DNA of 64,000 bases from Amyloporia xantha (GCA_036971615.1 JAYKKR010000002.1:3472001-3536000), one strand, 5' to 3'; positions 51,985 through 64,000 are shown, counted from the stretch's first letter. Notes: a model not told the origin generated them from the sequence alone. Made by a program: numbers and translations.

Positions 51985-54348
51985 ATGTGTGGAATTGTAA
52001 TTGCACACGGGCTCGATAACCCCTCTTCAGATAGACCGCGCATCATTGCGTGCGCGAAGAAAATCCGCCATCGGGGACCGGACTGGTCGGGATGCTACAG
52101 TGGAAAGCAGACCCTCCTGGCGCATGAGCGACTCGCCATCGTTGGTGTCGGTACGTGGAAATATTCCGGTATATATGACGCGTTACATATTCGGACGTGT
52201 GTAGATACTGGCGCGCAACCGCTTGTGAGCAACGATGGGCAGATAATCCTCGCCGTGAACGGAGAGATATACAACCACATCAAACTGCGAGCCAGTCTGA
52301 AGCAGCCGTATAAATTCAAGACACATTCGGACTGCGAGGTTATTATTCCACTGGTATGTATTTCGACAAAGTATTAAGAATCTCCCAGCAGTGTGCTTCC
52401 ACCACATATCTCCAGTACAAGGAGCATGACAAGAACCTATGCGACCTCTTAGACGGCATGTTCTCTTTTGTCCTCCTGGACGAATCAGTCACTCCTTCCC
52501 GCATTATCGCTGCCCGCGACCCGATCGGCATCACCACCCTCTACCAGGGCTGGTCCTCCAAACGCCCAGGCGCGACCTTCTTCGCCTCGGAGCTGAAAGC
52601 ACTGAGCGAGGAATGTGACCAGATCATCTCCTTCCCTCCTGGACATGTGTATGACAGCCGCGACCAATCGACGACTCGCTATTTCCAGCCCTCATGGTGG
52701 GACGGCGACGTCGAGGGTCCCGGCGCGGTCATTCCGACGACTCCTGTCGATCTTACTCTCCTGCGCGAGACACTGGAAGAGGCCGTGCGCAAGCGGCTGA
52801 TGTCTGAGGTGCCGTACGGTGTATTGCTCAGTGGGGGATTGGATAGCAGCTTGATTGCTGCCATTGCCGCGAGGGAAACGGAGAAGGTTGCCCAGGCCCA
52901 GGCGGAGAAGCGGAAACGAAAACTGGCTGAAGCACAGAGTGGTCCGCCATCACCTGTCGGAAATGGTGTAACTGAGACGGGTGAGTCCATCCGGCGTATT
53001 CATTTCTCTTCCCTCCCTGAAGGAACTTCTCGTGATTTTAGCAACAATCGCGTCGTGGCCTCAGCTACATTCATTCTCCATTGGTCTCGAGAACTCACCG
53101 GACCTTCTTGCTGCAAGAAAAGCAGCGCACTACCTTGGCACCGTGCATCACGAATATGTTTTTACGGTGCAAGAAGGACTTGATGCCATTCCCGATGTCA
53201 TTTATCACCTCGAGACGTTTGACGTGACGACTGTTCGTGCTAGTACACCAATGTACCTGCTCAGCAGAAAAATCAAGGCCATGGGTGTCAAGATGGTGCT
53301 GAGCGGCGAAGGCAGTGATGAGATCTTCGGCGGTAGGCTCGCTATCTGACCAGGAATTCCAAGTAACACTCGATATAACCGTCCGTACTCTTTCAGGGTA
53401 CCTATATTTCCACGCAGCACCAGACGCCGAATCTTTCCATCAAGAATGTGTGCGCAGGGTCAAGAACTTGCACACGGCGGATTGCCTGCGCGCTAACAAG
53501 TAGGTTCTGTCATTTGTTCTTACCACGCCGTCGCTTATACTTACTCTAGGTCAACAATGGCTTGGGGTCTGGAAGCGCGTGTACCGTTCCTCGATAAGAA
53601 GTTCTTGGAGGTCGCGATGGACGTCAACCCGAAAGAAAAGATGTTCAACAAAGGCGCTGCACAGGAGGTAGACGAGGACGGCTGCCCCAAGATGGAGAAG
53701 GTGACGATGTGTGTGCTGGCCTGAATACTCCAAGCTGACCACCTCGCTTCCCAGTATATATTGCGAAAAGCATTTGACTGCTCACCCGACGGCAAAGTGA
53801 GTGCATTCTATCCGAAAAGGATGCGAATCTCCGCTAATCATGCTGGAATTTAGCCTTATCTTCCGCGCTCCATTCTCTGGCGACAGAAGGAGCAGTTCTC
53901 CGACGGTGTGGGATATTCGTGGATAGATGGGTATGTTACTCATTTCCTCCAGCGTTCCGCGCATATTCCTGACCTCCAGCGTGTAGCATGAAAGATCATG
54001 CAGCTGCAGTTGTTTCTGACGAAGCATTCGAGAAACGTGCAGAGCGATGGCCGGTCAGCACGCCCGATACGAAGGAAGCTTATTGGATACGCGAAATCTT
54101 CGACGGTGAGCATCTCTTCCTTCTTTAGGTCTGGTACCACCATCTAAACCGCCTTATTACAGGGCTTTTCCCGCTCGAGGCTGCTGCGAAGACCGCAGTG
54201 AGGTATGTATCATTGCTGCCACGTTCTGTCAGTCCAGGCCTGACCACAACATTACAGGTGGGTACCGCGAGGAGATTGGGGCTGTTCCTCTGACCCAAGT
54301 GGGCGGAGCGTGAGCATACACAACGCGGCGTATCAGGAAACGAGTTAA
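51985..54348 (+). CDS. ASN1: Asparagine synthase (glutamine-hydrolysing)
   Basis: Converts aspartate, glutamine and ATP to asparagine in the cytosol. Eleven exons (51985-52150, 52205-52353, 52416-52980, 53042-53332, 53397-53499, 53550-53700, 53755-53796, 53854-53930, 53987-54105, 54163-54202, 54258-54348) give 597 residues, against 572 in yeast. The N-terminal nucleophile Cys2 is in MCGIV, with [19 protein letters not shown] and THSDCEVI of the glutaminase domain. The synthetase domain has the pyrophosphate loop [43 protein letters not shown] and [18 protein letters not shown] Lys/Arg/Ala-rich insertion of about 30 residues ([13 protein letters not shown]) follows the pyrophosphate loop. The start codon is fixed because Cys2 must be the second residue. 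Confidence 0.96.
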
Positions 54349-54755
54349 TAGCAGAGACCGTAATAATTGTAATACAGCTAAAATCTACGTCAAAGTATAG
54401 ATCACAATGAGACAAGAGGTGAAGTGTCTTGATGAGCGCCGGGAAAATGGTCCTTTAGACGGAGATAAAACTGCGGAACGAACGACTGGTGTACTTGAGA
54501 GAGATGAGGAAGATAGACAGTGCAACGAGGGTGATCAGATTATTAGAGGAACGCATGACAAAATAATGAGTGATACGGTATCATCAACTGTGGGTACTCA
54601 ATGACAATGATGAAAATGGGGGAAACAGCATATTGAGCGGGAAGAAAACATGTGCCGGCCATAGGGATAGTGGCAGAGTTGGTCGTTTATATTATCCTTA
54701 AAAGCGTTAAACCGTGAAGACGAGACATGAAACAGAGTAGATGGTCCATAAGCAT
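54349..54755. other. Intergenic region, no gene seen
   Basis: 407 bp between convergent genes. No coding signal is seen. Confidence 0.5.
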
Positions 54756-57700
54756 CTAAGCACTCGCGTTCAGAGCATTAATAGAGGGATTCTGCGCAAT
54801 AATCTGGCGGTAGAAACCGACACCAGAGTCCTCTGATGGGGCAGGCGATGCCAGCTGTTTCGCACTGGCCGCGGCACTCGTCTGTGAGGTATTCCGAGGA
54901 CGCTTGGGTATAGGGGTCGCAGTCGCACGTGTACTCCCATTCCAACCTGGTCTATCGCTTCTCGTGACGGTAGCCTTGACGGAATGACCTTCCTCTGAGT
55001 GCGGTTGCTGTCGCCGGCTTGCTGGGGTCGCCTGCGTCCGACGGCTGCCAGGACGAGGAGCGTTGGCTGAGTCTGCAGAAAGAAGCCGCGTGCCGAACTT
55101 GGCATTCGCAGACGACTCGCGCCCATACGACGTAGGTGAGCCGCCAGCTCCTCTTCGTGCAGTATTCGCGAGTTGCCTCTTGGCGGCAGTTGGCTTCTGT
55201 AGGGTGACCTTGTCGGCACCCCAGTAGGAGAAGCTCATCTTACTCTTCCGGTCCGAGTCGTCAGATTCTACGCCACCGCCCTCATCATCATCAGGAAGGG
55301 GCACAATCCGAGGTTGCATGCTGGAGTGAGCTTGTCGTGACCGCACAACACTGATGACGACGTCAGTCCTGGATCATCAAAGACAGACGAGGTACTCACT
55401 CTTCCATGGAAATGACTCCAGTTCGAGGTTGTACAACGTCTCCGATAGCCCACGTTTCGATCTATGTGGAGAATCCGAACATCAGTCATTCAAATTCAGT
55501 AACCTCTGTTAAAATGCTAATACTGACCTTGATAAACTTGTACATGTTACGAGGCTTAGTCTGCGCGCTGCGCCGACCGGTGGTCGCGTACTTGGCCTTG
55601 CCTTGTAGCTCCGGTAACGAGTTGGTTCTCGAATTGGTTACAGAGACCAACGGCAGAGAGGTCGTGCCCGTTCGTTGACACCGTAATACTACGTCATTGA
55701 AGACAACGAGCCATTGGTCCTTCTTGCCTCCTATTCCATTGTTCGGCTGGAGAACATCACTCAGGCGCTTGAAGGATGTCTTTCCTTTGACGCCTTTCAA
55801 GCCCTGCCCCGCGCTCGGTGGTGACGATGATGACTGCCCATTTGCTTCCGACAATGGGTTCACACCCATCACTGGTCGCTCCTCCATAAGGATCCTCGAC
55901 GGCTTCGGCACCATGAGCTGCTTGACCTTGTCCAGCCCCTCGATTCTTGCGAAGACATCCCTCGTCTTGTCGCGCTCCTCCTTCTGGATCTTCTCATCCT
56001 CGATACTGCGCACGATTGTCTCAACCTCCGCGACCATCTGCAGCGTGCTCTCGTACTCGAACGTGCTCGGGTCTGTATGGAAGAGCAGGTTCTGGAAGAG
56101 GAGCGGGTACTTGAGCAACCGCTGGAAGGGCTTGGAGAGTGAGATTGCGAGCCCGGTCTCGCCCTTCTCCGACGCGATTACCTCGAGGCGCTGCAAACTC
56201 TGGCAAATCCTTTGCCATTGGTCTGCATCCTGCTTTTTGGGCTTTTTGTTCGCGCTTGCATTAGAAAGGGCATTGTCAACTTGCTCGAGCGCCCGTTCCA
56301 GGTGCAGTACATAGGTCGCATAGCCTGCCAGGATATGCGACTATCCGACAAAGTAAGGCAAAGATCATTATATAATATGTCAACATAAGATGATGATCCA
56401 AACTCACGTTTGAGACAAATACATCCGCTAGCGACCGCACTAACGGATATTGCTCCTCATATCTCTTCCTCAGCCCCTCACTCAACTTGATATGCCCTTC
56501 CAATATTCCACCCTCAATAACCTCCAGACACTTGCGCAAATCCTCCGGGAAGATCACTAGGCGGTACTGCACCAATCATTGGCGCATCCCGCGCCGTGTT
56601 GCTTCGCCTGAACTTCCGGAGCACGCTCGTCCCTGATGTCGTCGTCGCCTTAGCGGATGGCGCGTGTGAGTCGCCCGAGTATTCACGATCCCGCTCCGCC
56701 ATGAATGACTGCCGCCCAAGAGAGTGTGTCGACGAGGACATCTGATTCATCCGCGGGGGCGGAGGGAGCGACTGGTGCGAGCGTGAAGGAAATGGCACAG
56801 AGGTGCCGTACTTCCTCCGCCAGATCGCGCGTTATATGGTGAGCGCGGATGACTATGCTTTGCTGCCTGGCTCATTCCCGCGACAGTTTTCTGACGCGAA
56901 TGATACGCTGCACCCATCCGGTCATCCGCTTCCTCCTCCTCAGCCGAGTTCATTGACTCTCCGTCAATCGTAGGATGCCCTTCATCTTTTCGTGACGGGA
57001 ACCGGTGACGCTTGACCGGTAGGCGAATCTGACCGGAAGCCAGTAGGAGATAGAAATCGAGCAGCGATAGGAAGGTGATCGAGAGACTCTCGGGGTGTTT
57101 CTGAACGATGATAGTCGTCATAGTCTATCGGGGTGGGCGAGGTCATCGGTGAAGGTGCAGAATAAGGGTGTAAAAGAGGTTCAATGAAGGTTTCTTTCAA
57201 CTTGACCAGTTCGTTCACGTATCTGCGCGTAACGCGTTAATATGCAACGAGGATGCAATAAAACAACACGCACCTCTCCTCGCTCGCCACGATCTCCCAG
57301 AGTACTTCTTGCCGAGTACGCTCGCGCTGACCAATGTTCGACACGAGGTCCTCCTCCGCCACTTCGCTCCACGATTGGGCGGCGAGTATCCGGCTACTTG
57401 CGTTCGTAGTCTGGGAGTAGGGCGTCCCTGATCGTAGCGACTGGTGAATAGACGCGCCGTCGCCATAACCCTTGGCGGGGAATGGCGAAGTTGCTGCACG
57501 CGTTGACGTCTGCTTCGCTGATCGGTTGGTGGATGCAACGTCTGTCTTCGAGGAGGTAGCGGTCGATGTTGAACCGCGCGTGTCCTTCGAGTGTGCCGCC
57601 TGGAAACGCGATACGGTGGTCTTCAAAGGCGCCGAGCCCGGCGGAGTTGATGTTTCAACGTCGGGCAAAGCACGTTCGGAAGTGGGCCCAGGGGTCGGAG

Positions 57701-58148
57701 GCGGGGACAAAAATGCGACCTTCTTCTGCACATCGCTGTTAGTACCGTTGCTCATGCTTCCATTCGTTTTTCGCGAGCTGCGACCAGCAGAGTCCGGTTC
57801 TGGGCGTGATCGAGAGGAGTCAGTCGACTCAATCCTGCTGGGGAGGTTGTATTCGCCTTCCGTCGAGTCGGCAGGAGGCAGCGGATTGAGGGTCGCGACG
57901 GGGGTCGGGGTTGCAGATGAGTCGGTGGAACTGGACGATTCGGGTTCCTCTATGGGCGGGAGGGGTCGCACTGACAGCTCTGGCAGTGGTTTGGATGAGT
58001 CGAGTGTGCTGGGCGTGGACGGTGCGCGCTGGGGCGGCCAGTCAGGGAGAGGCGGTAGGGGGGGTATCTTTTCCCTGAGTGCGGCCTCCTTGTCTCTCTC
58101 TCCGCCCTTGGAGAGGCCCCTGTTGATACGGTTGAGGAATGCCTTCAT
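54756..58148 (-). CDS. DH-PH Rho guanine nucleotide exchange factor; three frame breaks in exon 2
   Basis: Activates a Rho-type GTPase at the cell cortex. Exons 57274-58148, 56408-57222, 55528-56340, 55400-55461 and 54756-55350. The N-terminal 260 residues are Ser/Pro/Thr-rich. The DH domain starts at SWSEVAEEDLVSNIGQRERT and RQEVLWEIVASEERYVNEL, is split by a long low-complexity insertion, and resumes at EDLRKCLEVIEGG, KLSEGLRKRYEEQYPLVRSL, ISLSKPFQRLLKYPLL. A PH-like region follows (KTSFKRLSDVLQ; DQWLVVFNDVVLRCQRTG). The tail is Ser-rich and ends NPSINALNASA. Exon 2 as written needs three corrections: one extra T in TTTT at 56987-56990, one missing base near 56795-56825, and one extra G in GGG at 56547-56549. 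With them all phases agree. Confidence 0.85.
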
Positions 58149-58334
58149 AGCTCGCAGACGGGTCGGCCGGGCTCCAGCTTGTCAGAGGAAAAAAAGCTGC
58201 GGAGGGAGGAACGTGGATACGAGGCCGACGAAGGGGAGGAGGTCGAGTAGTGATTTGTATCACACGCTATTCACGCCTCGTGGCTCATTTTGCCTCCGTG
58301 CCAACATCACGTCGTCCACCGCCCTCAGCTGCAC

Positions 58335-59254
58335 ATGGCCTCCCAACCCACCACGCCCCAGCCTGCCCATCTGACAAAACACATTCCTCTTCTCCGTTAC
58401 CCTTTCCGTAATGCCGTCTTTCACCTCGCTCAACTTGACGACGGCGCAACCAACGGCACTGCGCTCTGGCTAGGCGCGCAATGTCTCTCGTTGTACTTGG
58501 CCGATGTCCTCAAAAACAAGGCTGCTATCGATCCAAGACGCCCCAGAGCCATTGAGCTCGGAAGCGGCATCGGCTTGTCTGCGTGCGTCGTCACGTTTCG
58601 TCTACTTGTCCCGCCCTCGCTTGAACACGCCTTGTCGATCTCGTGGATATCCGTTGTGCTTGCAGGCTTGCTCTAAGCTCAATCGGCTGGGACGTCTTGG
58701 CCACCGATCTTCCTGCTGTGATCTCTGCTGTGCTATCAGCTAACATATCCCGGAACGCCTCGCAGCTACCTCCCAACAGTGGACGCATCCAAGTTCGTGC
58801 ACTAGACTGGACTATATCACCGGAGCGGTGGGTCTGGAATAATGCGAACTTTGTTGCATCCTCGCTTCCTCCACATGAGTCTCAAACGGACGAACAAGTC
58901 ACCATCGGACCGCCATTCGACCTCATCATTTCATCCGACACGTTATATTCGCCCGACATCGTACAGCCTCTCCTCCGCACTCTGCACGCTCTTAGCACGC
59001 TCTCAGGTGCACATTCACCGTATTCCCGTATTCCACCCGTATACCTATGTATTGAAAGGCGCGACCCTACTCTGATTGACCGCGCCTTCTCTGATGCACG
59101 GACCATGTGGAATTTCGCGGTAGAACGAATACCGCATAAAAAGGTTGCCAAAGCCATGGGGAAGGGCGGTACAAAATGGAACAAGGAAGACTGGGAAGGC
59201 GTAGAGATATGGAAGTTGACATTGGCTTCTGGCGAGGAGACGGGAGTAGCATGA
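58335..59254 (+). CDS. SAM-dependent methyltransferase, METTL21/family-16 type
   Basis: Probable protein-lysine methyltransferase, of the group that includes fungal EFM enzymes modifying elongation factors. Exons 58335-58582 and 58666-59254 give 278 residues. The SAM-binding motif I is AIELGSGIGLSALALSSIG, motif II is DVLATDLPAV, and the family-16 post-motif is DLIISSDTLYSPDIV in place of the D/NPPY of other methyltransferases. ALWLGAQCLSLYL precedes motif I, as usual in this family. An in-frame ATG exists at 58290. I chose 58335 because homology-like sequence starts after it. The gene is divergent from the RhoGEF, with 186 bp between starts. The target protein is unknown. Confidence 0.82.
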
Positions 59255-59530
59255 GTACGGTGAATTCCGTATGATGGGTGTGTGACCTGTGGCTCGGCAA
59301 TTCATTTTATACAAATTTACAGCTATCGTAAAGCTAAAGCGTTGCAGGATATAGGGAAAATCGCGAACCGCGATGAAGCGATCCCATCGTAGAGTGAGCA
59401 GACCCGGGTATGGGCGTGAGAGGTCGTCATAACATGGGGTATCCAATACTATCGTCCCGCAGTGACCCAGAACAACTGTAGTCATTCTTGAAGGTTTTCT
59501 GCAATGCCGAGACAGTTCATGCGGATGCAT

Positions 59531-60337
59531 CTATAGCACCTTTATGCCATTCGGCTGATCTCTGCAAACATACCGTGGATGAGCATTACCAACCAGAAAA
59601 TAGTGAGGAAATCTACTCACAGAGGATTCCGCTCGTCTACGTCCATGTCTTCTCTTCTCGTAGCTACGAGTCTCAGTGTTCGATCAAATCCATGAGTCGA
59701 CTGCCGAAAGGTGTGAAAGAAACAGTTAGATTAGTCCAAGATCCGAATGATATAAGCCACTTACAAGATCTCTCCATGTTTCCTCCTCGTCGTTCTCTGT
59801 TTGCAGTTGGTACACTTGCATAAAACCTTTCAGCCTAGTCATGAGCCACATTAGTACACATCCTTCTGCAGCCTTGTGTAGCGCCAACAGAGATAACCAC
59901 GTCACACTCAGTAACAATTACTCACGTTAGACCACCATCGTCCGTTACATCCAGGAACTCCATCAACTCCTCCTTCGTCGCATCGTCAAATGGCGTCCCA
60001 TTCGTGTCGCGTGCCCATGTATCCAGCCCCTCCGGTGAAAGGTATGCGCCCTCCGGTGGCGTGACTAGCCCAGGTCCCTTCTCTGCGGGAGGTGGTCGTG
60101 GGGTGCAGTATTTCGCGAATATATGTTTTAGACAGGATTCCAGCTAAAAGCAGTGCTGAGTGAGTCAGCCATTAAGAGCAAGAAGTAACAAGAAATGCGT
60201 ACCTGCAATGATATCGCCCCATCATCGTCCAGCAGCTGAACACCGGGTGCAGCATTTCTGCGCCCCTGCCGCGAGTCCGGCTCTGGTGTCTCGGGGCGCG
60301 GAGATTGTGTGCGCAGCTCTTCTAGTTCGCGGTTCAT
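59531..60337 (-). CDS. Small EF-hand-like protein
   Basis: Function not recognised. Exons 60203-60337, 59926-60143, 59765-59834, 59621-59700 and 59531-59561 give 177 residues. After a Pro/Glu-rich start (RTQSPRPETPEPD) come LESCLKHIFAKYCTP and AYLSPEGLDTWARDTNGTPF, then FLDVTDDGGLTLKGFMQVYQ. The last segment looks like a degenerate EF-hand followed by GF...ETWRDL, resembling the EF-hand-associated helix of Miro GTPases, but no GTPase is present. HGFDRTLRLVATRREDMDVD follows. The last exon (LDQPNGIKVL) depends on a GTGAGT donor at 59620. Without it the protein would stop a few bases later at ERNPL. Confidence 0.65.
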
Positions 60338-60586
60338 CTTCAAGGAGCGCAAGATTCAGCCTACAAGCAAGCAGACCTGTGGCTGATCGCGTCAGGAGGT
60401 GGGAGACGCGAAGGATGCTATCGCACGCGTCTGTGTACACAGGTTGAGTACAATGGACGACCGATGTTTTCCGGAAAGGAAACACGGGCGGGACCACGTG
60501 GCTCACGTGCCACAAAGATCGACCGCCTCGTTGTTGGCGCCGGCGAGCCGAAGCACTGAGCAGGCCCTTCGTTTCACACATCCTTC

Positions 60587-63457
60587 ATGGCCGCAACTCG
60601 AACACAACCTCTCTCTATCGAGAGCCTGCTCCAGAAGCAGAAGGAGGAGAAGGAAGCCTCCTCCAAGGTTCGTCACTCACTTCAGCGATTACAACACTGT
60701 CATCTGACTAATTGGCCGCAGCCTAGATTTCTGACCAAGGAACAACGCGCGAAGCTTGCGATTGAGAAACGGGCACAAGAAATCAAAGAACAACGGGAGA
60801 AGGACGAGCAGGCGAAGCGAGACCGCGAGCGCCTTGAGAGAGACGCAGAGGAGATCCAACAGCGGGAAAGGGAGCGAGAACGTGCGGGCAGGTATGGAGG
60901 CGGCGGCGGTCGATGTACGTGAATATCCCCTCTTGCGTTTTCAGCCCTCTTGAACTTTCTTTTTGACCTACATGTAGATGATGACCGGTATGAACGAGAA
61001 AGGGAGAGGGACGTCAGGGATGGCAGAGATGGCAGGTACGGGCGACGGGACGCGCGAGACAGAGATCGACGACCACCACAGGAAGACCGACGACCCGGAT
61101 CGTATCAGGGTGTCCCTACAGGGCCTCGTGCAGAGCGAGGGAAAGCACCTTCTACGGGCCCTGTAGCAGACGGTGCTTCCGCGTCTTCGTCCATGCCTCC
61201 GCCTCCTCTCCCATCAGCGACAGCGTCCAACAGCACGCCAACTACCCCAGCCTCCGACTCCTATGTACCCCCAATGACGGACAGCGACCTGACTGCTATC
61301 CGCTCGCGCTATCTCGGGGTCGACAAGAAGAAGCGTAAAATCCGCAAGATGAACGACCGCAAGTTCGTCTTTGATTGGGATGAGCAGGATGACACGTACA
61401 ACGCGGAGACGCCTGCTGCTGTGGGGAGCCAGCGACAGGGCGCGCAAATCATGTTCGGTCGAGGGCATATTGCGGGGATGGATGATGGTGGTGGAGTAGT
61501 GCCTTCTGGGAAGAGAAGCAGCGACGAGCCTATGCAGCTGGCGGACCCACTGGAGAGGCGGAAGGCAGCGAAATCAGGTCTCGATGAGAGGCATTGGACG
61601 GAGAAGTCGCTGGACGAGATGAAGGAGCGAGACTGGCGTATCTTCCGAGAGGACTTCAGTATAGCTGCAAGGGGTGAGCTTTTCATAGCACTTCGTCGAT
61701 ATTCAACTCCCTCATTATGGGTCACAGGTGGACAGATTCCTCATCCTCTCCGGTCATGGGCGGAATCTACCATCCCACGGGAGATTTTGGAGGTCATTGA
61801 GAAGATTGGCTACAAGGAGCCGTCACCCATCCAACGACAAGCTATTCCGATCGGACTGCAGAACAGAGACATCATTGGTATCGCAGAAACCGGTGTGTAT
61901 ATACAGTCTTTGCCGCTCTGTGTAACTCAGATTGTTTTTTCGCAGGTTCTGGTAAGACTGCAGCTTTCGTCATTCCCATGCTTTCTTTCATCTCGAAGCT
62001 ACCGCTCTTCACGGACGACAACAGACATTTGGGACCGTACGCGCTCATTCTTGCACCAACTCGTGAGCTGGCTCAGCAAATTGAGTCGGAGACGAAGAAG
62101 TTTGCTGGGCCATTAGGCTTCACCTGTGTTTCCATAGTCGGAGGGGTACGTCAACTCGATGCCGTGATTATATTGTATCTACTGACGTACATTTTCTATG
62201 AATAGCGCGCCGTGGAAGAACAGCAATTTAACCTTCGTTCAGGCGCAGAAATCATCATCGCGACGCCCGGTCGTCTCAAAGATGTCATCGAGCGCCATGT
62301 CCTCGTTCTCTCACAATGTCGGTATATTGTCATGGATGAAGCCGATCGGATGGTCAACCTGGGATTCGAAGTCGATCTCACATTCATCCTCGATAAACTG
62401 CCCAGCGATACTATGGAAGGTGAGGACCAGGGCGAGCAGATGGACGTGGACAGCGAGACCATGGTCAAGAAGGGCCGAACACGTGTGACGACGCTGTTCT
62501 CTGCAACCATGCCTCCGGCGGTCGAGCGCCTGACCAAGAGGTATCTCAAGAAGCCTGCTGTCATCACGATCGGTGAAGCTGGTAGGGCTGTGGATACAGT
62601 TGAGCAGAAAGTTGAGTTCGTCAGTGGAGACGAGAAGAAGAGGTATGCAGCCTGTTCCGACCTCGTCCCCACGAACGCTATTAACGTTATACTTCAGGCA
62701 GAAAATACTGGAGATTCTCAACAGTGGCATCTATCCTGCGCCTATCATCGTCTTCGTCAACCAGAAGAAGACGGCGGACATGGTCGCCAAGGATCTCCAG
62801 CGTGCGGGGGTGCGTGACGTTCTTCGTTTTTCTTTGCTTTCGTACTTACCGGCTCCGGTCTGCAGTGGAGTGCTGCAACGTTACATTCAGGCAAGAACCA
62901 GGAGCAACGAGAGGCTGCCCTGCAATCTCTCCGATCGGGAGATTCAGATATCCTCGTCGCCACCGACCTTGCTGGACGTGGTATCGACGTGCAGGACGTC
63001 AGTCTGGTTATCAACTACCAGATGGCAAACACCATCGAGGCCTATGTGCATCGTATCGGTACGTGATTAGTCTACGTGCTCTGCTGCATCCCGTTAAACT
63101 CTCTTCAGGTCGTACTGGTCGTGCCGGCAAGCAAGGCACAGCTATAACATTCTTGACGAACGACGATGAGGAAGTCATGTAAGTAGCCGGTTATGCTGAC
63201 TAAACACTTCGCTGACCGCTTCTGATCTCTTCTTCCATAATGCAGGTACGATCTCAAACAAGGTACTGTGCCTCCTCGCTATCTGATAATTGCCGAACCG
63301 CCCACTCACTTTCACTTTCTGTTGCTGTTTTTTGCCGATAGAAATATCCAAGAGCCCGGTGTCGAAGGTGTCTATGGAATTGGCGAAACACGAGGCCGCA
63401 CAGCACAAGGTGTCAAGGGAGATGAAGAGAAAGCGAGATGCGGACGACCAGGGGTGA
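60587..63457 (+). CDS. PRP28: DEAD-box RNA helicase Prp28 (U5 snRNP)
   Basis: Spliceosomal ATPase that exchanges U1 for U6 at the 5' splice site. Eleven exons (60587-60667, 60722-60914, 60978-61673, 61728-61892, 61946-62145, 62206-62642, 62698-62809, 62866-63058, 63109-63178, 63246-63262, 63342-63457) give 759 residues. The N terminus is a Lys/Glu then Arg/Asp/Gly-rich region as in metazoan and fungal Prp28, with [12 protein letters not shown] and [13 protein letters not shown] before the core. Helicase motifs in order: [73 protein letters not shown]. Exon 10 is only 17 nt. The C terminus ([11 protein letters not shown]) is basic. A further exon after the GGGTGAGT at the stop is possible but not needed. 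Confidence 0.95.
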
Positions 63458-63751
63458 GTTCCATGCGGGGGATCTGCGGCACCGGCTATAGTAGCCCGTT
63501 CATCATCGTCGGGAGGCATGGGAGTGGGTTATGCTGTATATGAACGCACGTGTGGTGAGATTCCTACTAACCCGTCTTCTCGCTTACGGCGTTCTCTCAC
63601 CTATTGTATGTCGTGCTATACTATGCCGGATGTTGCAATGCACAGTTGGATGCGGAAGATCTCACACAGTACATGATCGTCTTCTCCTGAGGTCTGCATT
63701 TTCTTTTCTGCTTTCAATTGCGCAAGCTTAAGCAAGCGTGAAACATGCTGC

Positions 63752-64000
63752 CTATTCGATTTCAACCCTTCCCCCCTCCTGCATCCTCCGACTGCTACTC
63801 CCATCGAGGTTCCGTGCCAAGAACGCTTCCGGCACCGCTATCTCGACATTCCGGGCCCTTCCTTGACTTGTAGGCACGTCCTTGGCAAATTGGAGCCCGA
63901 GCTGCTCAATATTCAGTTCTCAGGGAGCTGAGACCACCATCATGCGCATGTCTTCGGGAAACTTCGGTAAGGTTCGGGACGTTGTGCTATCGTCCGGGCG
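63752..64000 (-). CDS. 3' end of an unidentified gene (partial)
   Basis: On the minus strand an open frame reads LNIEQLGLQFAKDVPTSQG, then RARNVEIAVPEAFLARNLDG and ends RRMQEGGRVEIE with TAG at 63752-63754. The frame is open back to about 63938, where an AG (CTGAG) could be an acceptor. Upstream, a second frame (RPDDSTTSRTLPKFPEDMRM) continues toward the window edge and may be the preceding exon. I do not recognise the protein, and the rest lies outside the window. Confidence 0.4.

Noticed and set aside
56830..57000. An extra in-frame intron explaining the RhoGEF exon 2 frame changes
   Set aside because: The stretch reads like coding sequence in the shifted frame (DEGHPTIDGESMNSAEEEEA), is much longer than local introns, and a third break at 56547 would remain unexplained.
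63458..63751. Further Prp28 exons after 63457
   Set aside because: A GGGTGAGT lies at the stop, but the helicase is complete and the following sequence has no clear acceptor leading to conserved residues.
1..64000. tRNA, rRNA and CRISPR features
   Set aside because: I scanned for T-loop-like GTTCGA motifs and regular spaced repeats. Hits such as those at 7815 and 24140 lack a cloverleaf context, and no spaced repeat array was seen.

Overview
The window is nuclear DNA of a filamentous basidiomycete, most likely an agaricomycete. The signs are intron-dense genes (mostly 45-65 nt GT-AG introns, several exons of 5-50 nt), short intergenic distances and fungal housekeeping genes. Genus and species cannot be told from the sequence. 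I find 26 protein-coding genes, one gene fragment, one decayed exon copy and several non-autonomous DNA transposons. Exon models were built by hand and checked by reading-frame phase. No tRNA, rRNA or CRISPR array was recognised.

1-5.2 kb: 3' end of a GH5 beta-1,3-glucanase, the ALG3 mannosyltransferase, and an Mch1-type MFS transporter on the minus strand. 5.2-8.3 kb: gene-poor, with an 868-bp Mutator-like element (long inverted repeats, perfect 9-bp target duplication). 8.3-18.7 kb: membrane-protein region with a single-pass coiled-coil protein, a decayed copy of its tail, and three tandem four-TM (MARVEL-like) paralogs. A voltage-gated proton channel (Hv1) lies on the minus strand between paralogs two and three.

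19-28 kb: FUN14 protein, NOP2 rRNA methyltransferase, a Rim9/PalI pH-sensing protein with an unusually long intron, and an acidic Ala/Pro/Glu/Lys-rich protein. 28.6-40 kb: eIF2B epsilon with a very long acidic repeat tail, then kynurenine formamidase and kynureninase (two consecutive steps from tryptophan toward NAD) flanking the tiny PMP3 gene, and a plasma-membrane syntaxin. Two copies of one 282-bp hAT-type MITE occur here. One carries a nested 590-bp element, and the other shows the empty site.

40-51 kb: gene-poor, then three tandem pyridoxal-reductase-like aldo-keto reductases with an inserted Hsp78 (ClpB) fragment. 52-64 kb: asparagine synthetase, a DH-PH RhoGEF, a family-16-type methyltransferase, a small EF-hand-like protein, the PRP28 splicing helicase, and the 3' end of another gene.

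Several otherwise intact and probably essential genes (eIF2B epsilon, RhoGEF) contain single-base frame breaks, mostly in short homopolymers, and one tetraspan paralog lacks 2 nt. Assembly error is the simplest explanation.
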